DNA of 64,000 nucleotides from positions 1,860,001 through 1,924,000 of the forward strand of contig NZ_AP027292.1 of assembly GCF_030295765.1 (NCBI RefSeq), given 5' to 3'. Positions within the stretch are counted from its first letter, which is position 1; the number at the start of each line of letters is the position of its first letter. This DNA is from Neptuniibacter halophilus. GTDB lineage: Bacteria; Pseudomonadota; Gammaproteobacteria; Pseudomonadales; Balneatricaceae. Shown here one piece after another: positions 55,661 to 64,000 of this stretch. A program made the position numbers and the translations under genes. The notes under the pieces were generated by a model. The model did no database searches, was not told the DNA's origin, and was given only the letters and a program-made list of their open reading frames with translations.

Positions 55661-56464
55661 TTACCGGGTGTCGGTACTCTCGAATATTTTGTCCGCCGAC
55701 GCGGTGACAAAACCCTGATAGAGGGTGCCATCGTCCAGCGGATAACGCCGGGCAAATTCGTAGTAACAGCCGGGAATTTCAGCTTCGCAATCGCTGAAAT
55801 GAACGCTGACCGGGTTGGCCAGTGTTGACGACTGCTCCAGCCGTGCTTCCACGCTGCCTTTTATCTCACCGCCAGCCGTGTTCAGGCGGAAGCCTTTATC
55901 TTTGAGGAACTGATTAACCTCGCCGATGCTGTTGTGTGAGGTCAGCGCGTTAACGAAAATGGTGAAGTGATTAGGGCGGAACCCAAAGGCAGCGAGCCAG
56001 GCAGCGTATTCGCTCTGTTCCAGCAATTGCTGGTATTCCGTATAACTCAGATCCCAGGCCCGTCCGGAGTAACAGAGGTTATCTGCAACTAACTGCTCGG
56101 GTTCCAGTTCGGCGATCATATTGTGAATCAGTAACTGGCTATCGCTGCTGAGTGATTCCGTCATCAACTGGCTGATAAATACTTTGGGCAGGAGCGGGTC
56201 GCGATGCTGAAAGTGTTGTGCATAAAGCTGCTTGGCTTTGAAATGGTACTCCCCGGCCGGTTCATAACCCGCCTGAATAAACGGGCGGGCCATCTGCTCA
56301 ATGTTCACCTCTTCCAGATCAAAGGTGCGCAGAGCGATATGATCATTGATCACCTGGTAGTTCAGGTCGCTGAACAACTGGTGGATCTGCCGGGCTTCGG
56401 GGTTCATGGCCAGATAATCCTGCCACATCGCCTCCAGCATCTCCGTTAGCTCAGACTTGTTCAT
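55661..56464 (-). CDS. DUF1338-family nonheme iron oxygenase (HglS-like)
   Basis: 267 residues. DUF1338 ligand set is visible: His in VINDHIALRTFD, His in FRPNHFTIFVNAL and Glu in PGCYYEFARRY. Characterised relatives (HglS/YdcJ) convert 2-oxoadipate to D-2-hydroxyglutarate with Fe(II) and O2 in lysine breakdown. Its place in an arginine operon suggests action on a related 2-oxo acid, perhaps from the arginine or lysine branch sharing the AstC-type transaminase. The substrate is not known here. It overlaps the upstream M20 gene by 4 bases. Confidence 0.8.
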   Translation of the reverse strand: MNKSELTEMLEAMWQDYLAMNPEARQIHQLFSDLNYQVINDHIALRTFDLEEVNIEQMARPFIQAGYEPAGEYHFKAKQLYAQHFQHRDPLLPKVFISQLMTESLSSDSQLLIHNMIAELEPEQLVADNLCYSGRAWDLSYTEYQQLLEQSEYAAWLAAFGFRPNHFTIFVNALTSHNSIGEVNQFLKDKGFRLNTAGGEIKGSVEARLEQSSTLANPVSVHFSDCEAEIPGCYYEFARRYPLDDGTLYQGFVTASADKIFESTDTR

Positions 56465-57735
56465 GGTATTTCTCCTGATCGGGATGCCGGGGTGAAGGGC
56501 AGCCCGTTAGCCGCAATGCGGAATAGCAGTAGCGCGCTGAGTCTGGCACGTTCGGTGAGGCTGTCCAGATAGATAAATTCATCGGTGCTGTGGATAAAGT
56601 TGCCGGTGACGCCGAGTGTGTCGATGTTGGCCAGACCCGCGGCCGACAGGTTATTGCCATCACAGCAGCCTCCCGTGGCCTGCCAGTTAAGATCCTGGCC
56701 GAGATCCTTAGCGCAGTTCTGTACTAACTTGTAAAGCGCCAGGTGCTGCGCGTCAAGGTTCTTCGGTAGCCGGCCAAAGCCGCCGTGCAGTGCCAGATTG
56801 AAACCTTCATCGTGATTGTGCCGCAGAATCATCCCCTGCAGTTGCTGTTGACACCAGTCTGCATCGGCTTTGTTTTCGATGCGGATATTGAATTTCAGCA
56901 CTGCCAGATCGGGCACTTTATTGGTGGTTTCGCCGCCTCGAATCATGCCGTTGTTGAGGGTTAGTCCGGGGCGGGCCTGATTCATGTTTTGCAGTTCAAG
57001 GGCCAGTTCGGCGGCCTTATTGATCGCATTGCGGCCCTGTTCAGGGTTGCGTCCGGCGTGGGCGGCGCGGCCACGAACGCAGAGGGTGAAATTGCCGCTG
57101 CCTTTGCGTTGCCCGGCAAGGTTTCCATCGGGCAGGGCCGGCTCGTAAATTAATCCAAGGTGATGTCTGCCGGCTTCGCTGGCAAGCAGGTCTGCCGAGC
57201 CCGGAGAGCCGATCTCTTCATCCGGGTTGAGTAGCAGTGTCCAGCCGACTTCAGTGCCTAGCGGGTGTGCTTCCAGTGCCTCCAGTGCGGAGAGTATGAC
57301 CAGAATGCCGCCTTTCATATCCGCGGCTCCGGGGGCATTGAGACGGGCATGATCCAGACGGATTGCGTGCTGAAACGGACTCTCCGGAGGAAAGACCGTA
57401 TCGGTGTGGCCGCAGAGCAGAATCTGACAGGGCGCATCCGGACGGCGCCGGAACCGCCACAGATCGCCCAGCGGCTGTTCAATGATCTCGCCGGAGAAGT
57501 CCATGCGCTGCCAGTGGGGCAGGGGCAAGCGTTCACAACTGTCGCTGATCGGTGCAAACCAGTGCGCACAGCGTTCGCCTGTCTGATTGATCCCGGCCGG
57601 GTTCAGTGAGCCGCTGTTAATCTCGACCAGTTCAATCAGTTGGTGTTCCCGCAGAGCCTGTTTTTCAGCCAGTTGCCGGAGCAGTAGCTGCTCCTGTTGT
57701 TCCAGATCCAGCGGGATATCGGTGAACGATTTCAT
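56461..57735 (-). CDS. M20-family metallohydrolase (carboxypeptidase G2-like)
   Basis: 424 residues from ATG 57735, with GGAGG upstream. Two-zinc M20 motifs: LLCGHTDTVFP, APGAADMKGGI, LLNPDEEIGSPGSADL (catalytic Glu pair), LIYEPALPDGN and C-terminal FIHSTDEFI. The pattern is closest to glutamate carboxypeptidase (CPG2), which cleaves N-acyl-glutamate bonds. Lying inside the AST operon where no astE is seen, it may be the succinylglutamate hydrolase. It is cotranscribed with astC (17 bases away). Confidence 0.75.
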   Translation of the reverse strand: MKSFTDIPLDLEQQEQLLLRQLAEKQALREHQLIELVEINSGSLNPAGINQTGERCAHWFAPISDSCERLPLPHWQRMDFSGEIIEQPLGDLWRFRRRPDAPCQILLCGHTDTVFPPESPFQHAIRLDHARLNAPGAADMKGGILVILSALEALEAHPLGTEVGWTLLLNPDEEIGSPGSADLLASEAGRHHLGLIYEPALPDGNLAGQRKGSGNFTLCVRGRAAHAGRNPEQGRNAINKAAELALELQNMNQARPGLTLNNGMIRGGETTNKVPDLAVLKFNIRIENKADADWCQQQLQGMILRHNHDEGFNLALHGGFGRLPKNLDAQHLALYKLVQNCAKDLGQDLNWQATGGCCDGNNLSAAGLANIDTLGVTGNFIHSTDEFIYLDSLTERARLSALLLFRIAANGLPFTPASRSGEIP

Positions 57736-57751
57736 GGCAAGGCCTCCGGCT

Positions 57752-58966
57752 TCAGGGTTCCTGCAGGAAGCGATGCATTGCCCGGCCGAAGCGTTGCAGC
57801 CCCTCATCGATATCGGCTTCGGGGATGATCAGCGAGGGTGCCAGACGGATCACATCCGGGCCGGCAATCAGCAACATAACCCCCTCCTCCTGAGCCAGCA
57901 GCAGTAACTGTTTGGCTTTGCCGAGGAGATCGGGCTTCAGCGCGCAGCCCAGCAACAGGCCCTGACCACGGAACTGATCAAAAACCGGGTATTGTTGGTT
58001 GAGTTGATTCAGTTGTTCACGAAACCTCTTTTCCCGACTGAGAACGCCATCGAGCACCGCTTCACTGTCGACCACCTGCAACAGGGCGCTGGCCACGGCG
58101 CAGCCCAGCGGGTTGCCGCCATAGGTGCTGCCATGGGTACCAAACTGGAAGGACTCGGCCACCTCGCTGCGGCAGAGCATGGCGCCGATCGGAAAGCCGC
58201 CACCCAGTGCTTTGGCGGTGGTCATAATATCCGGTATGACAGCGCTATGCTGATAAGCGTAGAGTTTGCCGGTACGCCCGACACCGGTCTGGATCTCATC
58301 AAAGATGAGCAGAGCACGGTAGCGGTCACAGAGCTCGCGCGCGGCCTGCAGGTATTCCTGACTGGCGGGAATGATCCCGCCCTCGCCCTGAATCGGCTCA
58401 ATGACCAGCGCGCAGGTGCGTTCACTGATACTCGCTTCGAGTGCCGCGATATCGTTGAAGGGCAGATGCCGGATCCCACCGGGAACCGGCTCAAAGCCCT
58501 CCCGGTATTTCGCCTGACCACCGACGCTGACGGTGAACAGGGTGCGGCCATGAAAGCTGTTCTCACAGCTCAGAATCTCATGCTTCTGCGGCCCGCTGTG
58601 ATCGTAGGCGTATTTGCGGGCCAGTTTGAAAGCGGCTTCATTGGCTTCTGCGCCGGAGTTCGCGAAGTAAACCCGCTCGGCGAAGGTTTTATCACACAGC
58701 AGTTGCGCCAGTTGCAGGGCGGGTTCGTTGGTCCAGACGTTGCTCAGATGCCAGAGCTTTTCTGCCTGTTGATGCAGTGCCTGAGTCAGTTCCGGGTGGC
58801 AGTGACCCAGAGCCGTCACGGCGATACCGCCGGCAAAATCGATATATTCACGGCCCGCCTGATCCCATACCCGCGAGCCCTGACCACGAACAGGGATGAC
58901 CGGTAGCGGAGAATAGTTGGGCACCATGACCTGATTAAACAGTTCCCGATCGAGGGTGGGTGACAT
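57752..58966 (-). CDS. astC: Succinylornithine/acetylornithine transaminase AstC
   Basis: 404 residues from ATG 58966, with AGGAGG 7 bases upstream. Class III PLP aminotransferase: [39 protein letters not shown] with PLP-contacting Asp, and the Schiff-base Lys in [15 protein letters not shown]. First gene of the AST operon. Sequence alone does not separate AstC from ArgD, but the context favours AstC, and many such enzymes do both reactions. Confidence 0.92.
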   Translation of the reverse strand: MSPTLDRELFNQVMVPNYSPLPVIPVRGQGSRVWDQAGREYIDFAGGIAVTALGHCHPELTQALHQQAEKLWHLSNVWTNEPALQLAQLLCDKTFAERVYFANSGAEANEAAFKLARKYAYDHSGPQKHEILSCENSFHGRTLFTVSVGGQAKYREGFEPVPGGIRHLPFNDIAALEASISERTCALVIEPIQGEGGIIPASQEYLQAARELCDRYRALLIFDEIQTGVGRTGKLYAYQHSAVIPDIMTTAKALGGGFPIGAMLCRSEVAESFQFGTHGSTYGGNPLGCAVASALLQVVDSEAVLDGVLSREKRFREQLNQLNQQYPVFDQFRGQGLLLGCALKPDLLGKAKQLLLLAQEEGVMLLIAGPDVIRLAPSLIIPEADIDEGLQRFGRAMHRFLQEP

Positions 58967-59076
58967 CGCTCGCCTCCTCTGCTGCATATAGAGGTAAGTT
59001 TAGACGCTTGCGGCGAACAGGGTAGAAAAGTCGCCCGCAAGGGGCGCTATGTTTTCAGCAAAGGTGGGTGCAGAGA

Positions 59077-61194
59077 TTAGTTCAGCAGTGATGTATTCTG
59101 TCGCTGCGGCAGGATCTCACAGTTGCTCTCTTTGTAGCAGGCACCGCAGTAATGCTGACACTGACGGTAGCTGTTACAGAACGCTTCGAAGCTGGCTGGC
59201 CGGCTGATCAGAAAGCCCTGCAGCAGTGAACACTGATTGCGGTTGAGGAAACTCATCTGAGCTTCATTCTCGACTCCCTCCGCCACCACTTTAAGACCGA
59301 GCTGCTTGGTCATGGCGATAATGGTTGAGGTGATCGCCATATTGTCCCGGTCAGTGGGAATATCCTGCAAAAAAGAACGGTCAATCTTGAGCAGGTCTAC
59401 CGGCATTTTCTTCAGATAGCTGAGTGAGGAGTAGCCGGTACCAAAATCATCAATCGCCAGACTGATGCCCATCTGTTTGATCCGGTGCAGCAGGTCGATC
59501 GCCGCCTGCATATCCTGCATCAGCATGCTTTCAGTGATCTCAAGCTCCAGCCAGCGGGGTTCCAGCCCGGAGAGCTGGAGGGCTTCTTCGATATAACTCA
59601 GCAGGTTGGGATCGTCGAACTGTCGGGTCGACAGGTTGACGCAGACCTTGATCGGCGGCAGCCCCATATCCTGCAGCTTGCGCGCAGCTTTACAGGCTTC
59701 CCGCAGTACCCAGCGCCCGATCGGGATAATCAGGCCGGTTTCCTCGGCATGGGGGATAAACTCCGAGGGAGGAATCGCGCCATCAATAGGGTGTTCCCAG
59801 CGCAGCAGGGCTTCCATGGCGGTGATCTTGCCGTCTTCAGCGCGTACCTGAGGCTGGAAGGCCAGTTGCAGTTGCTGGCTGTTCAGCGCATTACGCAGAT
59901 CATGTTCGATACTCAGTGTGCGCTGTGCTTCCTCATCTAAACGCGGGGTATAGAAAGCATAGGTGTTGCGACCCTGTTTCTTGGCGTGGTACATGGCCAG
60001 ATCCGCATTTCGCAGCAGGTCACTGGCGTCCTGACTGTCGAGGCCGATCAGGGTGATGCCGATACTGACGGTTACCCGGATTTCATGGGGGCCGATCTGA
60101 ACCGGCTGGGACAGCAGATTCAGTACTTCGCGGGCCCGCTCGGTAATATGCTCCTGATCCCGGCAGTTGCGAAAAATCAGCGTGAACTCATCTCCGCCAA
60201 GGCGGAACACCGAGGTCTTCTGGCGGGTGCAGAAATTCAGACGTCCGGCGATGGTAGTGAGGAGGACATCGCCCGCTTCGTGGCCCATGGTGTCGTTGAT
60301 CTGTTTGAAATGATCCAGATCGAGCAGCAGCAGGGCATGGACCCCCTGTTCCTGAGGGGAATGCAGGTACTGATCCAGAGCGCGGCGAAAACTGCGCCGG
60401 TTACCCAGATCAGTCAGGGGGTCAAAGTACGCCATCTTCTCCATCTGGGCGTCATGCTCTTTGATTTTGGAAATATCTTCACTGACTGAAACGAAATTGC
60501 TGATATTCCCGAGCTCATCATGAATCGGTGAAATGTTCTGCAGCGACCAGTAGGTGGTACCGTTTTTACGCTGATTCAGCAGAGTGCCACGCCAGGGCTG
60601 GTGGTTGAGAATGCTCGACCAGAGCTGGCGGTAGGTTTCATCATTGGTCTGAGCCGAGCGCAGAAAACTGGGGCGGCGACCCCGGATCTCATTCAGGGTG
60701 TAGCCGGTAATTTCACTGAACCGGCGGTTGGCATATTCGATCTGGCCCTGCCCGTTGGTGATGACGACTGCGCTGCCGGTATTGTCGACTGCGTTACGGA
60801 ACACCCGGAGCTCGCGGGCCTGACGAGCGCCAAGGCTGGAGTTGCGCAGGGTCAGAAACAGGGCGCTGACGCCCTCGCTGAGTTCGATACGGCTGAGTTC
60901 CGTGCGCACCAGCAGTGGCTCATCAGAACTGGGTAGTAACAGGTGAGTCGCGTAATTTTCCTGCTGCTCACGCAGCAGTTTATCCAGATGGGGTTGCAAG
61001 GCCTGTCTGAAGTCTTCCGGAAGACAGTTGCCAGCCGGCTGATCGATACGGCTCCAGATCAGATTTTCAGCGCAGGGGTTGCAGTGGATGCAGTTCAGCT
61101 CCGGATCGAGCAACAGGATGCCCACTGAGGAATGGTGAAACCAATCCAGTGTCGGGGTGGTCGTGTTGTCAGAAAAAATGGGCGAGTCAGGCAT
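59077..61194 (-). CDS. PAS-PAS-GGDEF-EAL c-di-GMP turnover protein with cysteine-rich tail
   Basis: 705 residues from ATG 61194. PAS1 (about 15-120) contains a short CIHCNPC run, PAS2 (130-250) has NAVDNTGSAVVITNGQGQIEY, then GGDEF (260-420) with intact RLGGDEF and EAL (435-680) with intact MEALLRWEHP, ELEITESML, IDDFGTGYSSLSYLKK and VVAEGVEN. So both cyclase and phosphodiesterase sites look usable. The C-terminal tail has five clustered cysteines (FCNSYRQCQHYCGACYKESN and one more), an unusual potential metal or redox site. No membrane segment. Confidence 0.93.
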   Translation of the reverse strand: MPDSPIFSDNTTTPTLDWFHHSSVGILLLDPELNCIHCNPCAENLIWSRIDQPAGNCLPEDFRQALQPHLDKLLREQQENYATHLLLPSSDEPLLVRTELSRIELSEGVSALFLTLRNSSLGARQARELRVFRNAVDNTGSAVVITNGQGQIEYANRRFSEITGYTLNEIRGRRPSFLRSAQTNDETYRQLWSSILNHQPWRGTLLNQRKNGTTYWSLQNISPIHDELGNISNFVSVSEDISKIKEHDAQMEKMAYFDPLTDLGNRRSFRRALDQYLHSPQEQGVHALLLLDLDHFKQINDTMGHEAGDVLLTTIAGRLNFCTRQKTSVFRLGGDEFTLIFRNCRDQEHITERAREVLNLLSQPVQIGPHEIRVTVSIGITLIGLDSQDASDLLRNADLAMYHAKKQGRNTYAFYTPRLDEEAQRTLSIEHDLRNALNSQQLQLAFQPQVRAEDGKITAMEALLRWEHPIDGAIPPSEFIPHAEETGLIIPIGRWVLREACKAARKLQDMGLPPIKVCVNLSTRQFDDPNLLSYIEEALQLSGLEPRWLELEITESMLMQDMQAAIDLLHRIKQMGISLAIDDFGTGYSSLSYLKKMPVDLLKIDRSFLQDIPTDRDNMAITSTIIAMTKQLGLKVVAEGVENEAQMSFLNRNQCSLLQGFLISRPASFEAFCNSYRQCQHYCGACYKESNCEILPQRQNTSLLN

Positions 61195-61197
61195 CAA

Positions 61198-61607
61198 TCA
61201 CATCTTGGTTATTGCTGGGTTTCCGGATGGTTATTCTGCTTTAATTTTCGTTTGAATTGTAATGCCGGACCCCGAAGATTGTTTGAAGCTTGACTTGGAT
61301 CAATAGCTGTTTGCGGGTGGTTTTTTTCTGAAATTAAAAGGTTTCTTTCACTAATTTAAGGATTTTTATAGGTTTTATTGATCTATTCAAACTGTGCTAT
61401 AGCCCTTGGCGTTAAAAGCTATAAGATCGGCTTGTTTTTGCTTTTTGTTTGAATGCGGGGCGGGAACAAGGGCGGCTGTACTCTAAGCCGTATCGTGGAT
61501 AAGCTCGGCCTTATTCAGCGGTGTGCTCTGTTAACGGTCAGGCAAGTGCAGTAAAAAAACAGGCGTTTCGGGGACGCTCTGGTACGTCCGGGAGGAGCGG
61601 AGGCAAT
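61198..61607. other. Intergenic region upstream of the PAS-GGDEF-EAL gene
   Basis: About 410 bases with no gene. The part at 61310-61450 is AT-rich (GGTTTCTTTCACTAATTTAAGG, TTTTTGCTTTTTG) and likely carries the promoter of the minus-strand EAL gene. Nothing else recognised. Confidence 0.5.
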
Positions 61608-61637
61608 AAAAAACGGCCCCGAAGGCCGTTTTTTTTT
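61608..61637 (-). terminator. Terminator of glnK (downstream copy)
   Basis: AAAAAACGGCC pairs with GGCCGTTTTTTTT around CCGAA, 14 bases past the glnK stop. Confidence 0.92.
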
Positions 61638-61650
61638 AAAGCGTGCTGAA

Positions 61651-62058
<408 letters not shown>

Positions 62059-62144
62059 TTATGCGCCCTAGTATACCTAGAAATACCTGACTTGGTATAT
62101 GGGCTTGCTTCACCCTGTGATCGCATTTTGCCCTGAAAACAAAG

Positions 62145-62171
62145 AAAAAAGGGTGCCTGAGCACCCTTTTT
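62145..62171 (-). terminator. Terminator of amtB
   Basis: AAAAAGGGTGC pairs with GCACCCTTTTT around CTGA, 17 bases past the amtB stop. It separates amtB from the downstream glnK. Confidence 0.9.
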
Positions 62172-62187
62172 CATCGCTTTTTTATTT

Positions 62188-63444
62188 TTATTTAGCGGAT
62201 GTGAACTCTGGGTATGCTTCCATACCGCATTCAGAGATATCCACACCTTCGTACTCTTCTTCTTCAGTAACCCGGATACCCATGATCGCTTTCAGCGCCA
62301 GCCAAACGATCAGGCTGGTTACGAATACCCATACGAAGATGGTCAGAGCGCCGATGATCTGGCCAGCGAAGCTGGAGTCACCGTTAGTTACCGGTACCAG
62401 CAGCAGACCCAGCAGACCTACAACACCGTGTACAGAGATCGCACCGACCGGATCATCAATTTTCAGCTTATCCAGTGTCAGGATGCTGAAGACAACCAGA
62501 GCACCACCGATCGCACCGAACAGGGTAGCCTGCAGGGCAGATGGGGTAGACGGTTCAGCAGTGATCGCTACCAGACCTGCCAGCGCACCGTTCAGAGCCA
62601 TGGTCAGATCCGCTTTGCCGAACAGCAGGCGAGCTACGATCAGGGCCGCAACTACCCCACCTGCGGCTGCAGCGTTGGTGTTCATGAATACCACGGCTAC
62701 TGCGTTGGAGTTTTCAACATCGGAAGTTGCCAGTACGGAACCACCGTTGAAGCCGAACCAGCCCAGCCACAGTACGAAAGTACCCAGAGTTGCCAGCGGC
62801 AGGTTAGCACCCGGAATCGCGTTAACCGCACCGTCTTTGCTGTATTTGCCTTTACGGGCACCCAGTACCAGAACACCCGCCAGTGCTGCAGCAGCACCTG
62901 CCATGTGTACGATGCCGGAACCTGCGAAGTCAGAGAAGCCCAGATCGCCCAGAGTGTACATGCCAAATACCGCGTTGCCGCCCCAGGTCCAGGAACCTTC
63001 CATTGGGTAGATAACACCGGTCATCACGACTGCGAATGCCAGGAACGCCCACAGTTTCATGCGCTCAGCAACGGCACCGGAAACGATGGACATTGCGGTT
63101 GCAACGAATACCACCTGGAAGAAGAAGTCAGCAGATGGAGCATAGGTCGCAGGCTCTTCAGCACCGGTGAAACCGTCGCCGGTGATGCCGGACAGCAGGT
63201 AGTCACCGCCGTACATGATGGCGTAACCGCACACCAGATACATGATGCAGGAGATCGCGTACAGGGCGATGTTTTTAGTCAGGATTTCAGTGGTGTTTTT
63301 GGCCCGTACCAGACCCGCTTCGAGCATGGCAAAACCTGCTGCCATCCACATTACCAGCGCACCGCACACCAGGAAGTAGAAAGTATCCAGTGCGTACTTC
63401 AGCTGAGTTACATCAGCCGCTGTTGAGTTCAGAAGTTCTTCCAT
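62188..63444 (-). CDS. amtB: Ammonium transporter AmtB
   Basis: 418 residues, eleven TM helices plus a hydrophobic N-terminus. Family motifs: FAMLEAGLVRAKNT, the twin-His gate residues in GSGIVHMAGAAAAL and ISVHGVVGLLG, and WGGNAVFGMY. GGAGGA precedes ATG 63444. The cytoplasmic C-terminal tail (VTEEEEYEGVDISECGMEAYPEF) is where GlnK docks. Expected to be nitrogen-regulated with the upstream glnK. Confidence 0.97.
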   Translation of the reverse strand: MEELLNSTAADVTQLKYALDTFYFLVCGALVMWMAAGFAMLEAGLVRAKNTTEILTKNIALYAISCIMYLVCGYAIMYGGDYLLSGITGDGFTGAEEPATYAPSADFFFQVVFVATAMSIVSGAVAERMKLWAFLAFAVVMTGVIYPMEGSWTWGGNAVFGMYTLGDLGFSDFAGSGIVHMAGAAAALAGVLVLGARKGKYSKDGAVNAIPGANLPLATLGTFVLWLGWFGFNGGSVLATSDVENSNAVAVVFMNTNAAAAGGVVAALIVARLLFGKADLTMALNGALAGLVAITAEPSTPSALQATLFGAIGGALVVFSILTLDKLKIDDPVGAISVHGVVGLLGLLLVPVTNGDSSFAGQIIGALTIFVWVFVTSLIVWLALKAIMGIRVTEEEEYEGVDISECGMEAYPEFTSAK

Positions 63445-63482
63445 TGGGTAGTTCCTCCAGAAGCTATCAGTAAGTCAGTTAG

Positions 63483-63950
<468 letters not shown>

Positions 63951-64000
63951 TTACGATATCTTGCATGGAGCTGGTTAAAAATTGTGCTACAAATTAGGGC

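Overview
The window is a continuous stretch of a gammaproteobacterial chromosome, most likely from a marine Oceanospirillaceae-type organism. This is inferred from gene order (ftsY-ftsE-ftsX-rpoH next to rsmD, yggX-mutY-asmA, hisB-hisH-hisF), a Pseudomonas-like magnesium-type HemB, an AST arginine-catabolic operon and many cyclic-di-GMP proteins. I see no phage, insertion sequence, plasmid or CRISPR array. Most of the window is ordinary housekeeping DNA.

Layout. 0.1-4.5 kb: an AraC regulator diverges from a six-gene cluster (YHS-domain protein, thioredoxin, BufA-like precursor, BufB, BufC, DoxX) that looks like a bufferin copper-RiPP operon. 4.5-5.2 kb: two tRNA-Phe genes with a duplicated, structured noncoding flank and the stump of a third tRNA. 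5.3-9.7 kb: yggX, mutY, an asmA-family gene and a PAS-GGDEF cyclase. 9.9-11.9 kb: hisB, hisH and hisF, without hisA. 12-16.7 kb: an RND efflux pair and a Rap1a/Tai-like secreted protein. 16.7-25.4 kb: elbB, hemB, ppk1, an SDR epimerase, oxyR, recG and a DUF501 gene. 25.4-30.6 kb: an orphan DUF6701 (MshQ-like) surface protein, a ferredoxin, coaD and an M48 lipoprotein protease. 30.7-39.9 kb: a TetR regulator, rsmD, a degenerate M16 protein, a small membrane ORF, ftsYEX, rpoH, a DUF423 gene, thiS, thiG and trmB. 40-42.6 kb: a CBS-PAS-GGDEF-EAL protein. 42.7-49 kb: the proline-use locus putA, putP and an Lrp regulator. 49-51.8 kb: a Cpx-type system with a perfect CpxR box. 51.8-59 kb: the AST operon with two unusual extra enzymes and no astE. 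59-61.2 kb: a PAS-GGDEF-EAL protein with a cysteine-rich tail. 61.6-64 kb: glnK-amtB-glnK with a sigma-54 promoter.

Two places look wrong at the sequence level. A 32-base near-copy of the Illumina sequencing adapter sits inside the signal peptide of the BufA precursor, and removing exactly those bases restores a perfect reading frame. Near the 3' end of putA about 144 bases are replaced by a fragment of a giant-adhesin repeat, which breaks the frame. Both are most simply assembly or library artefacts, so the two genes are probably intact in the organism.

The most interesting biology is the bufferin-type operon with its linked periplasmic YHS protein and overlapping thioredoxin. Next are the AST operon, where an M20 carboxypeptidase G2-like hydrolase may stand in for AstE, and the Cpx-type system whose sensor and accessory protein both carry His/Asp-rich putative metal-binding segments.
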